Of a DNA stretch of 64,000 nucleotides, positions 22,937 through 34,718 are shown piece after piece. The notes under the pieces are model-generated. The model saw nothing but the letters and a program-made list of their open reading frames with translations. It was not told the origin of the DNA and ran no database searches. A program made the position numbers and the translations under genes. Every line of letters starts with the position of its first letter. Positions within the stretch are counted from its first letter, which is position 1. Source of the DNA: Silene conica (lineage: Eukaryota > Streptophyta > Magnoliopsida > Caryophyllales > Caryophyllaceae); NCBI GenBank assembly GCA_029255685.2, contig CM055319.2, positions 23,468,247-23,532,246 of the forward strand. Direction: 5' to 3'.

Positions 22937-23822
22937 ACCCGTGAAAATTCACGGGGTTGTTCAATTCAATTTTTATAGAAAAATATCAATTAAGTTGTTA
23001 AATATGCTAATAACGGATGTGGTGTATAGCTAAATGCTTAAATAAAAATAAATAAAAATCTTTATATATAATAAGATAAAAGTTTTTATTTTCAAATACG
23101 TATTATAGAGTAGGATATAAAAACTGGAAAGTCTAAGAGAAACTCATAGTAAACAACATTACTTGTTATAGTAGACATGTTTAATTTTAACAATAGTAAA
23201 CTCAAATACGTATTATAGAGATTGCCCTTGACTCGTGTTAATGGTCATTGCAAAGCAAACTGCTAAAGGAAATTGTCTCCTTTCGAACTTAACGGGAAAT
23301 ATGGACTACCTAAAAAAAATAACAATTATAAAACACACTTTAAAACAATGAAAGAGTCAAAGTCTAATATAGATGAACACCGAAAAAAATCAATGATTCC
23401 TAAAAAACGGAAGTAGGATCAAATTACATCGAAGTTTCAATCATTTTTTACGGTAAAGTGTGAATGGGATATGGACGATATGCTACCCAAAATATAGGGT
23501 CTTTTACTAAAATGACCATTTTCTATAAAGTATTTCCCAAACTAACTGTTTTTGAATTTTAATTCCCATTTTGACCATCTTTAAGGTTTTATTAAGAATA
23601 TAACTTTTAATTTTAACAATAGCTAATTTGAGAAATAATTTGCGCAAAATGGCTAATTCGGTGAAAGATCTATACGATAATTATTAGCAAACTGATAATG
23701 TTACAATTGAATATTATGAACCTAAAATGAACGAAAATAACAATTAAAAAAATTGCAACCATTTTATTTCCCTTTAGAAATCATCCCATTTAATTTTTTA
23801 TTTCGTCATATAATGACACAGT

Positions 23823-25018
23823 TGTTAGTTATTTAGACCATACTAATACTCATATTGTGATCTTAAAATTACAATATAATCTAAAATGGTCTAAATCTAC
23901 ATGCATGCAAACAAAAGTATAAAAGATGGTATTAAAGCATTTTAAGATAAAAAATCCTTACATTGTAAAAACAAGATAATGGGCACAACACAAAGACTCC
24001 TTCCTTATTGTTGTTCTTGAGCTATGGAATAAGAAAGATCCTCCAAGACTACTAACCACCAAATAGATGGTCTCCTAAGGATACACCCAAGATTATCCCA
24101 AAAACTACTAAGTTACTAACTAGGTAAATTTAGTAGTAAACCTTGTATTATGTGATAATATTATTACACTAATAATATTATGATATATATTATTATGAAG
24201 ATTTTTCTCTCTTAAAAATTAAGAGGATTTATGTGTACAATGAGGAGTATATTGAAATGTAAACAATTCATGGGAACATGCCATGTGTTTACACCACCAA
24301 ACTTTGACAAATATGTTTAATAAGACCTTGTATATTATGGTTCAAATGGACCCATTTTGGTCCATTTCGATTTTCGACATTTGTCCCACAAACGCTTATA
24401 AGTCTTATATTTAATTATCTTATATAATTAATTATTAATTTGATCATTTAACAATTAAATAATACAAATCAACAATTAATAAACACTTAACAATTAAGTT
24501 CTTATTAGACTATTTTATCAGTATAAAATATAACTTATGAACTCTTATTAGCTAATTTTACAATCTCTTGTAAGTTTAAATAGCTATTTATCTCCGCCTC
24601 AAACATATACACATATCGTAGAAATTTATATAATTAACTATTAATTATAAAATCTCATTTATATTTATTAATTAATTATCAAATAATTAAATAATAAATC
24701 CCCTTGGCCCAAGTTCGTAACTTGTCATCAAATATATATATTCACATGACTTATTTAAAAGTCTTGTAATACAAGGATTTAATTTAATTGTATCTAATAC
24801 AAATAATTAGTTTTTCCATTTGGGCATCATCCTATAGGTGTGACCTAAAGGGATTAGCTGGTCACCGCCGTCACACGACAGTAATGTCAAACTCTAGTCA
24901 GCCAATCATTAGCGATTAACGTTGACCAGCTGACATATATGTAAAATAAATCCCTGACATATTCCTTGTACGAGATTTATTATGTAGACGCACTATTGTG
25001 GAGGACACTACTCCAACA
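23823..25018 (-). repeat. Copia 3' LTR (element sense)
   Basis: On the minus strand it begins TGTTGGAGTAGTGTCC and ends TAACTAACA. It is preceded on that strand by the polypurine tract GTGGGAGA (25020-25027), which fixes the edge. It is nearly the same as 46094-47284, differing by point changes and a few short indels. Confidence 0.9.
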
Positions 25019-25019
25019 A

Positions 25020-25711
25020 TCTCCCACTTGTCTGACACAAGTGTGCGCTACCGATTCTCTTGTCCAAAGTTATCTCCCACTCAATGCAAGATGTCTTCCA
25101 GGTCGTTCCTGCACGTGATCTCATCATAAAGTGGTTTCCTCGATCAGGAGAATGACTGTCTGACCGGATTATCTACTATAGACCTTATCCGAGCGTGGCC
25201 ACGCATTTTCAATCAACTCTCCTCGAGTGGCCTTGAGATAAAAATTTGACATAAGTGGACAATCCTGTTGACCTATTTTCTTTGTTCAATCACAGATCAC
25301 CATGACCCAGAAGATGCCCATCAGCCTCCTGTTACGGCACGACCTTAAGCAAAAACTAAAGTCAATCGGAAACTGTACTGATTCAGACGAATAGTCTCCA
25401 GTTAAAAGAATCGACTCGAAGGAATAAATAGAAATCCTCGCCACGACCTAGCAACAAAAAGACTCTATAAACGGTCACTGTCCGACAAATTGTCTCACAA
25501 TCTGCCTATGTAATCGACCAATCATCACTATGACCATATGACAGTCGAACATGTCATCTATCGCCTTGCAATCTAGTCACTCCGAGACGTCACCTCATTA
25601 AGTAACTAGGGACAAAATACAATGTTGATCCAATTCACTTAATAGTGTTCGACGTTGTCATTACAACCTATTTGGATAAAACAAAGTATATGAATTTAGA
25701 CAACAACTAAA
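25020..25711 (-). other. Copia 3' non-coding region and polypurine tract
   Basis: This connects RNase H, beyond the LINE, with the 3' LTR. Only the polypurine tract GTGGGAGA next to the LTR is recognisable; the rest is short of open frames. Confidence 0.6.
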
Positions 25712-25860
25712 TACGACGATAAAAAAAAAAAAAAAACCCTAGAGAGCTCCCGCCATGGCGATTTGAAAAGTGAAGTGACGGCTCTGATCTGAAACTCCTG
25801 TGCATACTGGCTATAGAGGCTTCACCTTCGCAACTCCGCAACATCACCAGCAGAAAAACT

Positions 25861-27021
25861 ATGGCACACAAGGACAAAGGACAAAAAGGACATACGGGCA
25901 ACATACCGAATGTAGAGGAGGCAAACAGGTTTGGAAGTTTGGCAAATTTAACAGGGGTCGCACCATTCCACTTCGACGACCAAGAACAACAAGAACAAGT
26001 AACAGAGACCATAACAGAAGACACCAATGACAATATGGGGGATTGGTATGATAGACATGGTAAGAAAATAGAGGAACTGGTAGATGATGATGATGATGTG
26101 ATCACCATAACAGAGGCAGACGTACAAGGAGAATTGGAATTCTGGAAATATGCTATTATGGGTTTGTCGTGGGGGCAAATCCTCCATGGCCTGTGTTTGA
26201 AGGCTACTAGAGAAGAATTTGGAAGCAACATACTATACAAACCATATCCTTCATGCACAATGGGGTTTTTGTGGTCAGATTTCAGACCAAAGAGATGCAG
26301 GATGCAGTGTTGGCATCAGGAATATACATGTTTGATAGCAAGCCTGTTATCATCAAGAGGTGGATACCTGATGTTGACACTGGAAAAGGAGGATGTCAAA
26401 ACAGTGCCTACGTGGGTTAGGCTGCATAAACTGCCATTGAAGATGTGGGGTGATAGCATCCCCAAAATTGTGGGAAGAGTAGGAAAGTATCTGAGAAGAG
26501 ATGAGGCCACTGAAAAACGTACCAGGCTAGGGTTTGCTAGAATACTGGTTGAGGTTCAAGTAGACCAGAAATTCCCTGACCACATTCGGGTACAAGATGA
26601 GAAAGGCATCCTCACTAATATCCCTGTGGAGTATGAATGGCTGCCAAAAAAGTGCACTAAATGTCATACAGTAGGCCATTTAATAGAAAAGTGCAGGAAG
26701 ATCCCAAATAAGCAACCTCAACAGCTGGTGTGGAGGAGGAAGGTGGGCACCAAGAGTGCTAGACCACCCCTCTCACCAGGTAAACAAGGGGAACAATGGG
26801 AACAGGTTCATATTCCTAAAAACCAGGCTGCAATAACATATAAAACATGATCACAGCAGGAGGGGAATGATACTCAGGAACCTAGATATGGTATGCCTAA
26901 AGCTTTTATGACTGACACCTCAGACCAGTGCCATAGCCCAACCTATGCCAATGTAATCACAGGTGGGGGAAGCATGGGAGGAGGAATTAGTAAGGCACAA
27001 ACCCCTACCATATCCCAATGA
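25861..27021 (+). pseudogene. LINE ORF1 (nucleic-acid-binding protein)
   Basis: It starts MAHKDKGQKGHTGNIPNVEE. The central plant-LINE ORF1 domain (DUF4283 type) is out of frame between about 26160 and 26385: the next frame over reads NGVFVVRFQTKEMQDAVLAS and YMFDSKPVIIKRWIPDVD. Two opposite indels therefore cancel, and the frame returns at DVKTVPTWVRLHKLPLKMWG. A CCHC knuckle follows (CTKCHTVGHLIEKC, about residue 265). A TGA at 26848 interrupts, and reading on gives PTYANVITGGGS to the true stop at 27019-27021. That stop overlaps the ORF2 ATG as ATGA. It would coat LINE RNA. Confidence 0.8.
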
Positions 27022-28435
27022 TTATTGGTATATGGAATGTGAGGGGCATGAATAGAATAGAGAAGCAGCGTGATATAAATAAATTACTGCTTCAGAATAA
27101 GGTAGGTGTTTTTGCTTTATTAGAGACCAAAATAAAACCAAAAAATTATCATCAAACTATGAATATGTTTAATAACTGGAGTATCAGTTCCAATACTCAC
27201 ACTCATCCAGGTGGAAGGATATGGATTGGGTGGAACCTTGGGGAATACCATGTGGACTTTCTGGAATACAACCCACAGCATATTCATGTATCAGTTCATC
27301 ATAGGCCAAGTCTGCTGCAATGCTACCTCACTATGGTGTATGCTTTTAATGGAGTGACTGAAAGGGAACCCTTGTGGGAGAACCTTGCTAGACTGGCAGA
27401 TAATATGCAGGGACCATGGGCAGTTGGGGGAGACTTTAATTGTGTCATGAAACCAGAAGAGAGACTAGGTGGTGGTTTCAGTTTGGCTGGGCAACACCTT
27501 TCATTGATTGTATGGCTTATTGTGATTTGTCTGAATGTCCAAGTGTGGGAGCTTTTTACACATGAACAAATAAACAAAAGCCTGAGGATAGGGTGTACAC
27601 CAAATTGTACAGAGTCTTCACTAGTGCAGAATGGGATAGACAGTTACCAAACATGCAGGCCAATTTTATTCCTGAAGGATATTTTGATCACACCCCTTGC
27701 ATTATAAGTAATGGACAGGCTAAGGAAAGCAGAAATAGGCCTTTCAAATTTATGAACATGTGGGCTGATTCCAAAGAATTCCCTACAATGTTAACTAGAG
27801 AATGGAAGACTTCAGTGTATGGAACCAAGATGTACATCCTAGTACATAAAATGAGAGCTATGAAATAGCCACTGAAGGAGCTTAACCAACTTACTTTTGC
27901 AGACATTGAGAATGCTACTGAGGTGGCTAGAGTGAAACTACAGATCTGTCAGGAAAAAATCATTCAGACACCTGGGGATCTGCAGCTTATGCAGGAGGAA
28001 TATGAGGCCCATGATAGATACACTGACCTCAAAGCTCATTTGCTCACTTACCTACAACAGAAGGCTAAGGTTAAATGGCTGTAGGAAGGGGATGCCAATA
28101 CATCATACTTTCATGGACTGATGAAAGCCAGAAGGAGAAATAATGCTATTTATCAAATTACAGACACAGGAGGGGAAACTCATACTACTAGTGCTGGCAT
28201 ACAGAGCAGTTTCCTTAAGTTCTATGAGGACCTGTTGGGCACTAGTATAAATACCACCCCAGTGGCCAGTCATATTGTGAAGAAGGGCAAAGTGTGCACT
28301 GCTTAACATAATGATATTTTACTGCAGCCAATAAGTGATGATGAAATCAAGGAGATACTTTGGAGTATACCAGATGAGAAGGCCCCAGGACCAGATGGGT
28401 TCACAAGCAGATTCCTAAAGGCAGGATGGGAGCAT
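27018..28435 (+). pseudogene. LINE ORF2: AP-type endonuclease and linker
   Basis: The frame opens MIIGIWNVRGMNRIEKQRDI, with the Asn of the first metal site, then VFALLETKIKP with the catalytic Glu, MVYAFNG and WAVGGDFNCVMKPEERLGG (the GDFN motif). This is a plant L1 endonuclease that nicks target DNA. The frame shifts at about 27530 (AFYTWTN is read in another frame, joining the frame of 27593-27868), then stops occur at 27866 and 28082. The linker reads KVKWL, stop, EGDANTSYFHGLMKARRRNN. Confidence 0.8.
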
Positions 28436-29940
28436 GTGCAGACAGATGTGTGTGGGGTCATTCATGAATTTTTTAACTCAGGACAGTTACCGAAACAGTT
28501 AAATGCCACAAATGTCACACTCATTCCAAAGGTAACCAACCATCAGCATGTGACACAGTTTAGGCCAATTTCCTGTTGCAATGTGGTATATAAGATTATT
28601 TCAAAGCTTCTCTGTAGAAGACTGGCAACGGTACTCCTTGACATCATATCCCCTACCCAAGGAGGGTTTATCCAAGGGAGGAGCATAATGGAAAATATTT
28701 TAATCTGCCAAGACCTAATAAGGCTTTATGAGAGAAAAACAGTCTCACCCAGATGCATGTTCAAGATAGACCTTCAAAAGGCCTATGATACCATAGAATG
28801 GGAATTTGTTTTCCAGATGCTGCAGGCCCTTGAGTTCCCTCATCAATTCATCACTCTGATAAAGGAATGTGTCACCACAACTTCCTTTTCTTTGTGTCTC
28901 AATGGAGATACCTTTGGTTTTTTTCCAGGTAAAAGAGGGCTCAGACAGGGGGATCCCCTTTCCCCCATTTTATTCACAATATGTATGGAATATCTATCCA
29001 GATTACTGAACCATACCACTCATGTTATGAACTTCAAATTCCACCCTTTATGTGGTCCAATGAAATTGTCACACCTGATGTTTGCAGATGACCTTTTGCT
29101 TTTTAGCAAAGGGGATACTAATTCTATTATGATAATGCTTAGAACATTTGCAAGCTTATCTGCAGCCTCAGGCTTGAAAATGAGTCCAGGGAAGACAAAT
29201 GCTTACTTTAATGGGGTGCCAAATACAGTCAAGGAGGACATCCTTCAGGTGGCTGGATGTGTGGAAGGGGCATTACCTTTTAAATACTTAGGGGTGCCTA
29301 TTAAACCTACAAAGCTGAATGAAAAAGATTGTCAACCTATCATTGATAAGGTCATGGAAAGAATAAGAGTGATGGGAGCAAGGAAGGTGTCTTATGCTGG
29401 AAGATTGGTCCTAATCAAAGCTGTTCTGAAAACTCTCCATAACTATTGGGCTCAGATATTTATTCTACCAGCTTCAGTACTCCATAAATTGGAAGCTTTA
29501 TGCAGAAATTACTTATGGGATGGGGGGGCCTGATTATAAAAGAGTTCCTCCAGTTTCATGGGAGAAGGCATGCCAACCTATCAGGGAAGGGGGGCTCGGA
29601 TTGAAAAATGACAGACTCTGGAACAAAGCTGCAGTGGGTAAACTTGCCTGGTGGATTCATGTTAAACCAGACAAACTCTGGGTGCAATGGATCAGTCATA
29701 CTTATCTTAAGGGGACATAATGGATTCACTACTCACCTCCTTTAGATGTGGCCTGGACTTAGAAAAGTGTATGTAAGATCAAAGACCTCCTTATCTCTTC
29801 TGCTAGTAATTACCTTGAGGCTGGTAACCAGTACTCCATACAACAAGTTTATGATCATTTGAGGCCTGGTTCAACTGTACAACATTGGCCTGCTCTTATC
29901 TGGAATGAATGGACAACCAGGAAACATGCATTTGTTAACT
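28316..29940 (+). pseudogene. LINE ORF2: reverse transcriptase
   Basis: It includes SDDEIKEILWSIPDEKAPGP and DGF, then FRPISCCNVVYKIISKLLCR, QGGFIQGRSIMENILI, CMFKIDLQKAYDTIEW with the first catalytic Asp, LRQGDPLSPILFTICMEYLS, and the catalytic FADD box in LMFADDLLLFSKG. LPFKYLGVPI and VSYAGRLVLIKAVL follow, as in plant L1 RTs. A run of seven G at 29521-29527 shifts the frame within LWDGG/PDYKRVPPVSWEKACQ. Stops at 29718 and 29760 follow before the text is cut at KHAFVN by an insertion. Confidence 0.88.
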
Positions 29941-31104
29941 GTGAAGGGTATGGATACCGAGTACCTAAGAGGGGGAGGGGGTGAATTAGGTACTACTTAA
30001 AAATTTTAACTTAACAAAGTTGACTTAATTAAATTAACTAACGATTAAGTACAGAGAAACAAAGGAAAGCAACGATTTCGTTGACTGTTAAGTTCATCTA
30101 GCAAGTGAAGTAGTGCTACTGTATGAAAGTAACAGATCTAGAAATCGTTGACTGAAACAGAAGGGAAAAGAAAAATAAAAGAACGATTAACTAAACAGAA
30201 AAGAGAAGAACGCAGCGGTTTTGAATTGGTTCGGCCAAAACTCTAACGGCCTACGTACAATCTTCTTTTATTGAATAGCTAAGTAATCTACTCCGAAAAC
30301 TTAAAACAAATTACAATAAAAGGACCAACAACCTACTCCGGTTGCGACTCTTAGTTCTTTTGACCACAATGTCTAAGAACATCAAACTAACAAACTAGTA
30401 TAGATTACAAGATCAAGTTTTCCTTAAACTGATTCTTAAATGAATTGAGGAGGAACAACTTATTGATCAATCATAACTAGATAACAAATCATAAACAGAA
30501 GCAACGATTAGACAGACTGTTTACACTTTGAAGAGTTTGAAGACTTTTATAAAAACTTTGCAAAATCAGTAAAAAGAGATGAAGATTTGAAGAGAGAATT
30601 TTGCAAAGATGAATTTATTGCTCTAGAAGTCTTGGAAATAAATGAGGATGAAGTACTCCTTTTATAGAGAAAATATTGGATAAAGACCTTTGGGTAAAAG
30701 CCACAAAGTACACCTTAGGTGGCTATTATCCAAAGGACAAAAGGAGTTGTACTTTTTTGCTTTTTAAAATATTATTTCTTTGCTTTAAAATCTTCTTTAA
30801 ACAGGAAAAGAGATTTTTTGGGCTTTGCAAAAATCAGAGTCATAAAGCAAGTTTTCTTATAATCTTGCAAAGCTGAGATTTCGAAATGAGAAAGCTTCAA
30901 GTGTACGATTGCACGGGGCAACGATCTGTGTAACTGTTGCTTACGTTAGATGAGTTGTTATCTTTACAAAACAACGACACTTAGAGATTTCTTTTGACAA
31001 CGGAATATCAATGCTCTCTTGATTATGAACTTTCGAACCTGAAATGGAAACTTGAAAACACAATTAAATTGGGCTTGTCATCATCAACAAATTGTATCCT
31101 AACA
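29941..31104. mobile_element. Unclassified insertion inside the LINE RT C-terminal region
   Basis: LINE text stops after WTTRKHAFVN (to 29940) and resumes with WLYHHEALNTREKLLRFGIA (from 31109), which read continuously in intact relatives. About 1.16 kb between has no LINE similarity. It starts TGTGAAGGGTATGGATACCG, contains a G-rich stretch GAGGGGGAGGGGGTGAATTA, and ends near GTATCCTAACA. TG...CA ends and AAC on both sides are compatible with a small LTR-type or solo-LTR element, but a convincing longer duplication was not found. Confidence 0.5.
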
Positions 31105-31606
31105 AACTGGTTGTATCATCATGAAGCTCTGAACACAAGGGAAAAGCTCTTGAGATTTGGTATTGCAGATACTGATGAATGCTATCTATGTGGGACTGCT
31201 CCAGAGCAGATTTCTCACCTGTTCTTTCAATGCCAGTACAGTAGAATATACAGGAATGGATCAGAATGAACATACCCCCTACTAATTTGAATACTTGGAG
31301 GCTAAGAAGACGGGGATCAAAACTGAAACGAGGTGTAATCAACAACATTCTGAATGCCTTGATTTACAACTTGTGGATTCAAAGAAATAAAGCAAGAGTG
31401 GAGTTCAAGTTACTGCAACCAGCAATCCTGTTCAACACTATCAAGGAGGAAGTAAAAACTAAAATCACAATTCGTTGTAATGGTCATGTTCCTAGTAGGG
31501 ATAAACAACGGCTAGATAGTTTGATGATTTAATTTTGTTGTAAGGAAGGGTCGAACCTTCGTCACTTTTTCTAATACAATTTTATACCTTTACCAAAAAA
31601 AAAAAC
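31105..31606 (+). pseudogene. LINE ORF2 C-terminal zinc-binding domain and 3' end
   Basis: It reads WLYHHEALNTREKLLRFGIA then DECYLCGTAPEQISHLFFQC with the CX2C...HX3-4C arrangement of the plant zf-RVT domain, and after a frame change INNILNALIYNLWIQRNKAR. A short 3' UTR with GGTCGAACCTTCGTCAC leads into the A tail. This domain follows RT in plant L1 ORF2. Confidence 0.85.
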
Positions 31607-31677
31607 TACGACGATAAATGCAATTATCATATATGAAATAATTGGTACGATATTAAAATTATTACATATCGTATAAT

Positions 31678-32079
31678 TTACAGTAGTTCTGTCATTCGTC
31701 TCAACCCCATAGAAACTACATGACTATCATGTTTTACTTGAGACAATGGCTTTGTTAAATGATCAGCGATGTTTTCAGCTGTCCCAACCTTACAAACTAT
31801 AATTTCCTTCCTTTCAATTAGATCTCTAATTACATGAAATTTCCTAAGTACATGTCTAGACTTGTTACTAGACTTGGGCTCTTTAGCTTGAAAAATTGCC
31901 CCACTGTTATCACAGTATAAAGTGATAGGATCCTCGGCGGTCGGAACTACTCTCAATCCCTCCAAAAATTGCCTAATCCAAACAGCTTCCTAGACAGCCT
32001 CAGATGCTGCAATGTACTCAGCTTCCGTTGTAGAATCAGCAGTCACAGACGCCTTAAAACTTCTCCAACAAACCGCCCC
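31678..32079 (-). pseudogene. Copia RNase H
   Basis: Past the TGA the frame reads GAVCWRSFKASVTADSTTEA then AASEAV, a TAG in place of Lys at about 31992-31994, then EAVWIRQFLEGLRVVPTAED, CDNSGAIFQAKEPKSSNKSR and RKFHVIRDLIERKEI. The conserved acidic residues of the copia RNase H (TEAEY, CDN) are present. It would remove the RNA template. The LINE begins only about 70 bp beyond its stop. Confidence 0.85.
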
Positions 32080-32757
32080 TCAGTTCATCATATAGACAAA
32101 ATCAGCCTGAGATTTTAAATCATCTCTATCGGTTTGGAAACTGGCATCCGTATAACCTCTTACACATAACTCAGATTCTCCTCCAAACACTAAGAATGAA
32201 TCTTTAGTCCTTCTCAAGTATTTAAGAATATTCTTGACGGCTATCCAGTGACTCTCACCTGGATTATTCTGATAACGACTTATCATGCTCAAAGCATACG
32301 AGACGTCAGGACGAGTGCACATCATAGCATACATGATCGATCCAACAGCGGAAGCATAGGGTATCGACTTCATGCGTTCAATATCCTTAGGTTCCGTGGG
32401 ACACTGTGATTTACTCAAGGTAATCTGACTACCTATTGCCAGAAAACCTTTTTTAGAGTTTTTCATATTGAATCGATCAAGAATTTTATCAATATAAACT
32501 TCTTGACTCAATGCTAATATCCTATTGGTTCTATCTCTATAGATCCGGATACCCAAGATGCGCTGTGCTTCTCCCAAATCTTTCATTTGGAAGTGGTTTC
32601 CTAACCACTTCTTAACAGAAGTAAGCATATCCATATCATTCCCAATGAGTAGTATGTCGTCCACATATAAAAGTAAGAGAACAACTTTACTCCCACTAAA
32701 CTTCATGTATAAACACGGTTCCTCAACACTTCGAGAAAAACCATTCTGTTTAATCAC
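32080..32757 (-). pseudogene. Copia reverse transcriptase, C-terminal part
   Basis: It continues in the same reading frame after the TGA: IKQNGFSRSVEEPCLYMKF, the catalytic YVDD box in LLLLYVDDILLIGND, then FQMKDLGEAQRILGI, YASAVGSIMYAMMCTRPDVS and YLRRTKDSFLVFGG. It ends at another TGA after VYMMN, where relatives have Gly. The RT core is intact apart from the two stops. Confidence 0.9.
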
Positions 32758-32775
32758 ATGATCAAAACGATGATT

Positions 32776-34359
32776 TCAACTCCTTGATGCTTGCTTAAGA
32801 CCATAAATGGATCTCTTAAGCTTGCATACTTTGTTAGGATTTTTAGGATCCATAAAACCTTCAGGTTGTGTCATATACACATCCTCTTCCAGAAACCCAT
32901 TCAGGAAAGCGGTCTTGACATCCATTTGCCATATCTCATAATCATGAAATGCAGCAATCGCTGACATTATCCGAACAGATCTCAGCATAGCAACTGGTGC
33001 AAAGGTTTCGTCATAGTGTAAACCATGAACCTGAGTGAACCCTTTCACCACCAGTCTAGCTTTGTAGACATCTTTATGTCCATCCATGCCGATTTTAATC
33101 CTAAAAAGCCACTTACACTGAAGAGGTCGGACATCTTTAGGTAATTCAACCAGATCCCATACCTGATCCATTTCGGATTGCATGGCTTCAAGCCATAACT
33201 TAGAGTCAGAACTAGCAATAGCTGCTTTGTAGGTTTTAGGTTCGTCACTTTCTAAAAGTAATACCTCATATATATAGTCACCATCTTCCTCAATGATACC
33301 AAGGTATCTATCAAGTTGGTGACTTACCCTTCCTGACCTCCTAGGTTTAGAAGGAATAATAACCGGATCTGACGAAGAAGGGACATTTTCCTGTGCAGTC
33401 ACCTCAGTTTGTGGCTCTTGAACTTCATCAAGTTCAAATTTTCTCCCACTCTGTCTCCTAGAAATAAACTCTTTTTCTAGAAAGACAGCCTCACGAGCCA
33501 TAAACACTTTGTTCTCGTGACTATTGTAGAAGAAATAACCTCGGGTTTCCTTAGGGTAACCTACAAAAGTACATTTATCAGAACGAGGTGCAAGCTTATC
33601 GTCACACTTGTTTCTGACATAAGCGTCACAACCCCATACTTTCAAGTATTGTAGATTAGGGACCCTCCCTTTCCATATCTCATATGGTGCTTTGTCGGTA
33701 GCTTTAGTGGGACTCCTGTTCAAAGAATATATTGCAGATAAGATAGCAAATCCCCAAAATGACTCAGGTAATTCAGTTTGATTCATCATTGATCGAACCA
33801 TATCTAATAAAGTTCGATTCCTCCTCTCAGCCACCTCATTCAATTGTGGTGTGCCGGGAGGAGTTAACTGAGATACAATACCACAGTTTTTAACGTGATC
33901 TCTAAAGTCATTGCTTAAATATTCACCACCACGATCTGATCGTAATGTTTTAATCTTCTTATTTAATTGGTTTTCTACTTCATTCTGAAACTCCTTGAAC
34001 TTATCAAAAGCTTCACTTTTATACTTTATTAAGTAGATATACCCATATCTACTCATGTCATCGGTAAAAGTAATGAAATAGTCATAATTACCTCTAGCAG
34101 TGACTGTCATTGGACCACATACATCGGTATGTATTAAACCCAATAACTCACTAGCTCGAGATCCTCTTCCTTGAAAAGGTGAACGAGTCATCTTGCCAAG
34201 TAGACAAGATTCACATGTACCAAATGATTCGAAATCAAAAGGTTTAATAACACCAGCCAACACTAGTCTTTTAATGCGTTTCTCGTTGATATGTCCTAAT
34301 CGACAATGCCATAAATAAGATAGATCGGTATCACCGGTTTTGAGTCTTTTATTATCCAA
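32776..34359 (-). pseudogene. Copia integrase and N-terminal reverse transcriptase
   Basis: The frame holds the integrase zinc-binding part (LWHCRLGHINEKRIKRLV then CESCLLGK), the DDE core with Asp in LIHTDVCGP, Asp in LRSDRGGEY and Glu in EVAERRNRTLLD, and FWGFAILSAIYSLNRSPT. RT then starts: CKWLFRIKIGMDGHKDVYKA, VKGFTQVHGLHYDETFAP and WQMDVKTAFLNGFLEEDVYM with the first catalytic Asp, up to YGLKQASRS. A TGA replaces the usual Trp right there, splitting RT. Integrase inserts the cDNA and RT copies the RNA. Confidence 0.9.
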
Positions 34360-34716
34360 ATGATGAACATCGTTGTAAGTGTCTAGAATATAAATACCAT
34401 TGATATAAATAGCTTGACTATATACAATCCCATTAAGGGAAAAAGTACAACACTTGTCCTTAATTACAAAACGAGACCTTCAGTGTCTAATACAGATACT
34501 GATATTATATTCCTAGACAACGTTGGCACAAAATAACAATTATTTAGATACAACTGCAAACCCGACGCTAAACTAAGTACATAGGTTCCAACAGATACGG
34601 CGGCTACTTTAGATCCGTTTCGCATCCGTAGATCCACGTCACCCTTGTTTAGCTTCCTTACGCTTTTTAGGCCCTGTAAATGATTACACAGGTGAGAACC
34701 ACAACCAGTATCTAAT
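34360..34716 (-). pseudogene. Copia protease region, frameshifted
   Basis: Translating the minus strand past the gag stop gives VLDTGCGSHLCNHLQGL with the DTG active site, then VSVGTYVLSLASGLQLYLNN and FVPTLSRNIISVSVLD, a normal copia protease. Near 34470 the frame is lost: the text for VFVIKD has one T too few, and the integrase continues in another frame. The protease would mature Gag-Pol. Confidence 0.75.
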
Positions 34717-34718
34717 AC

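Larger units (their letters stand above)
25724..31606 (+). mobile_element. L1-type LINE, near full length, inserted in the copia element
   Basis: It is flanked by the 12 bp target duplication TACGACGATAAA (25712-25723, 31607-31618) and ends in an A-rich tail (31595-31605). It carries ORF1 (25861-27021) and ORF2 (from 27018) with endonuclease, RT and a zinc-binding C-terminal domain. A run of about 15 extra A residues also sits at its 5' junction. ORF2 has several stops and frameshifts, and the C-terminal region is split by an unclassified insertion at 29941-31104. Orientation is opposite to the copia host. Confidence 0.92.

Noticed and set aside
22930..22975. CCCGTGAAAATTCACGGG hairpin as another Helitron end
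   Set aside because: There is no CTRR followed by T within about 12 bases, so the Helitron rule is not met.
25707..26258. 183-codon minus-strand frame over LINE ORF1
   Set aside because: It is a shadow of the plus-strand LINE coding sequence.
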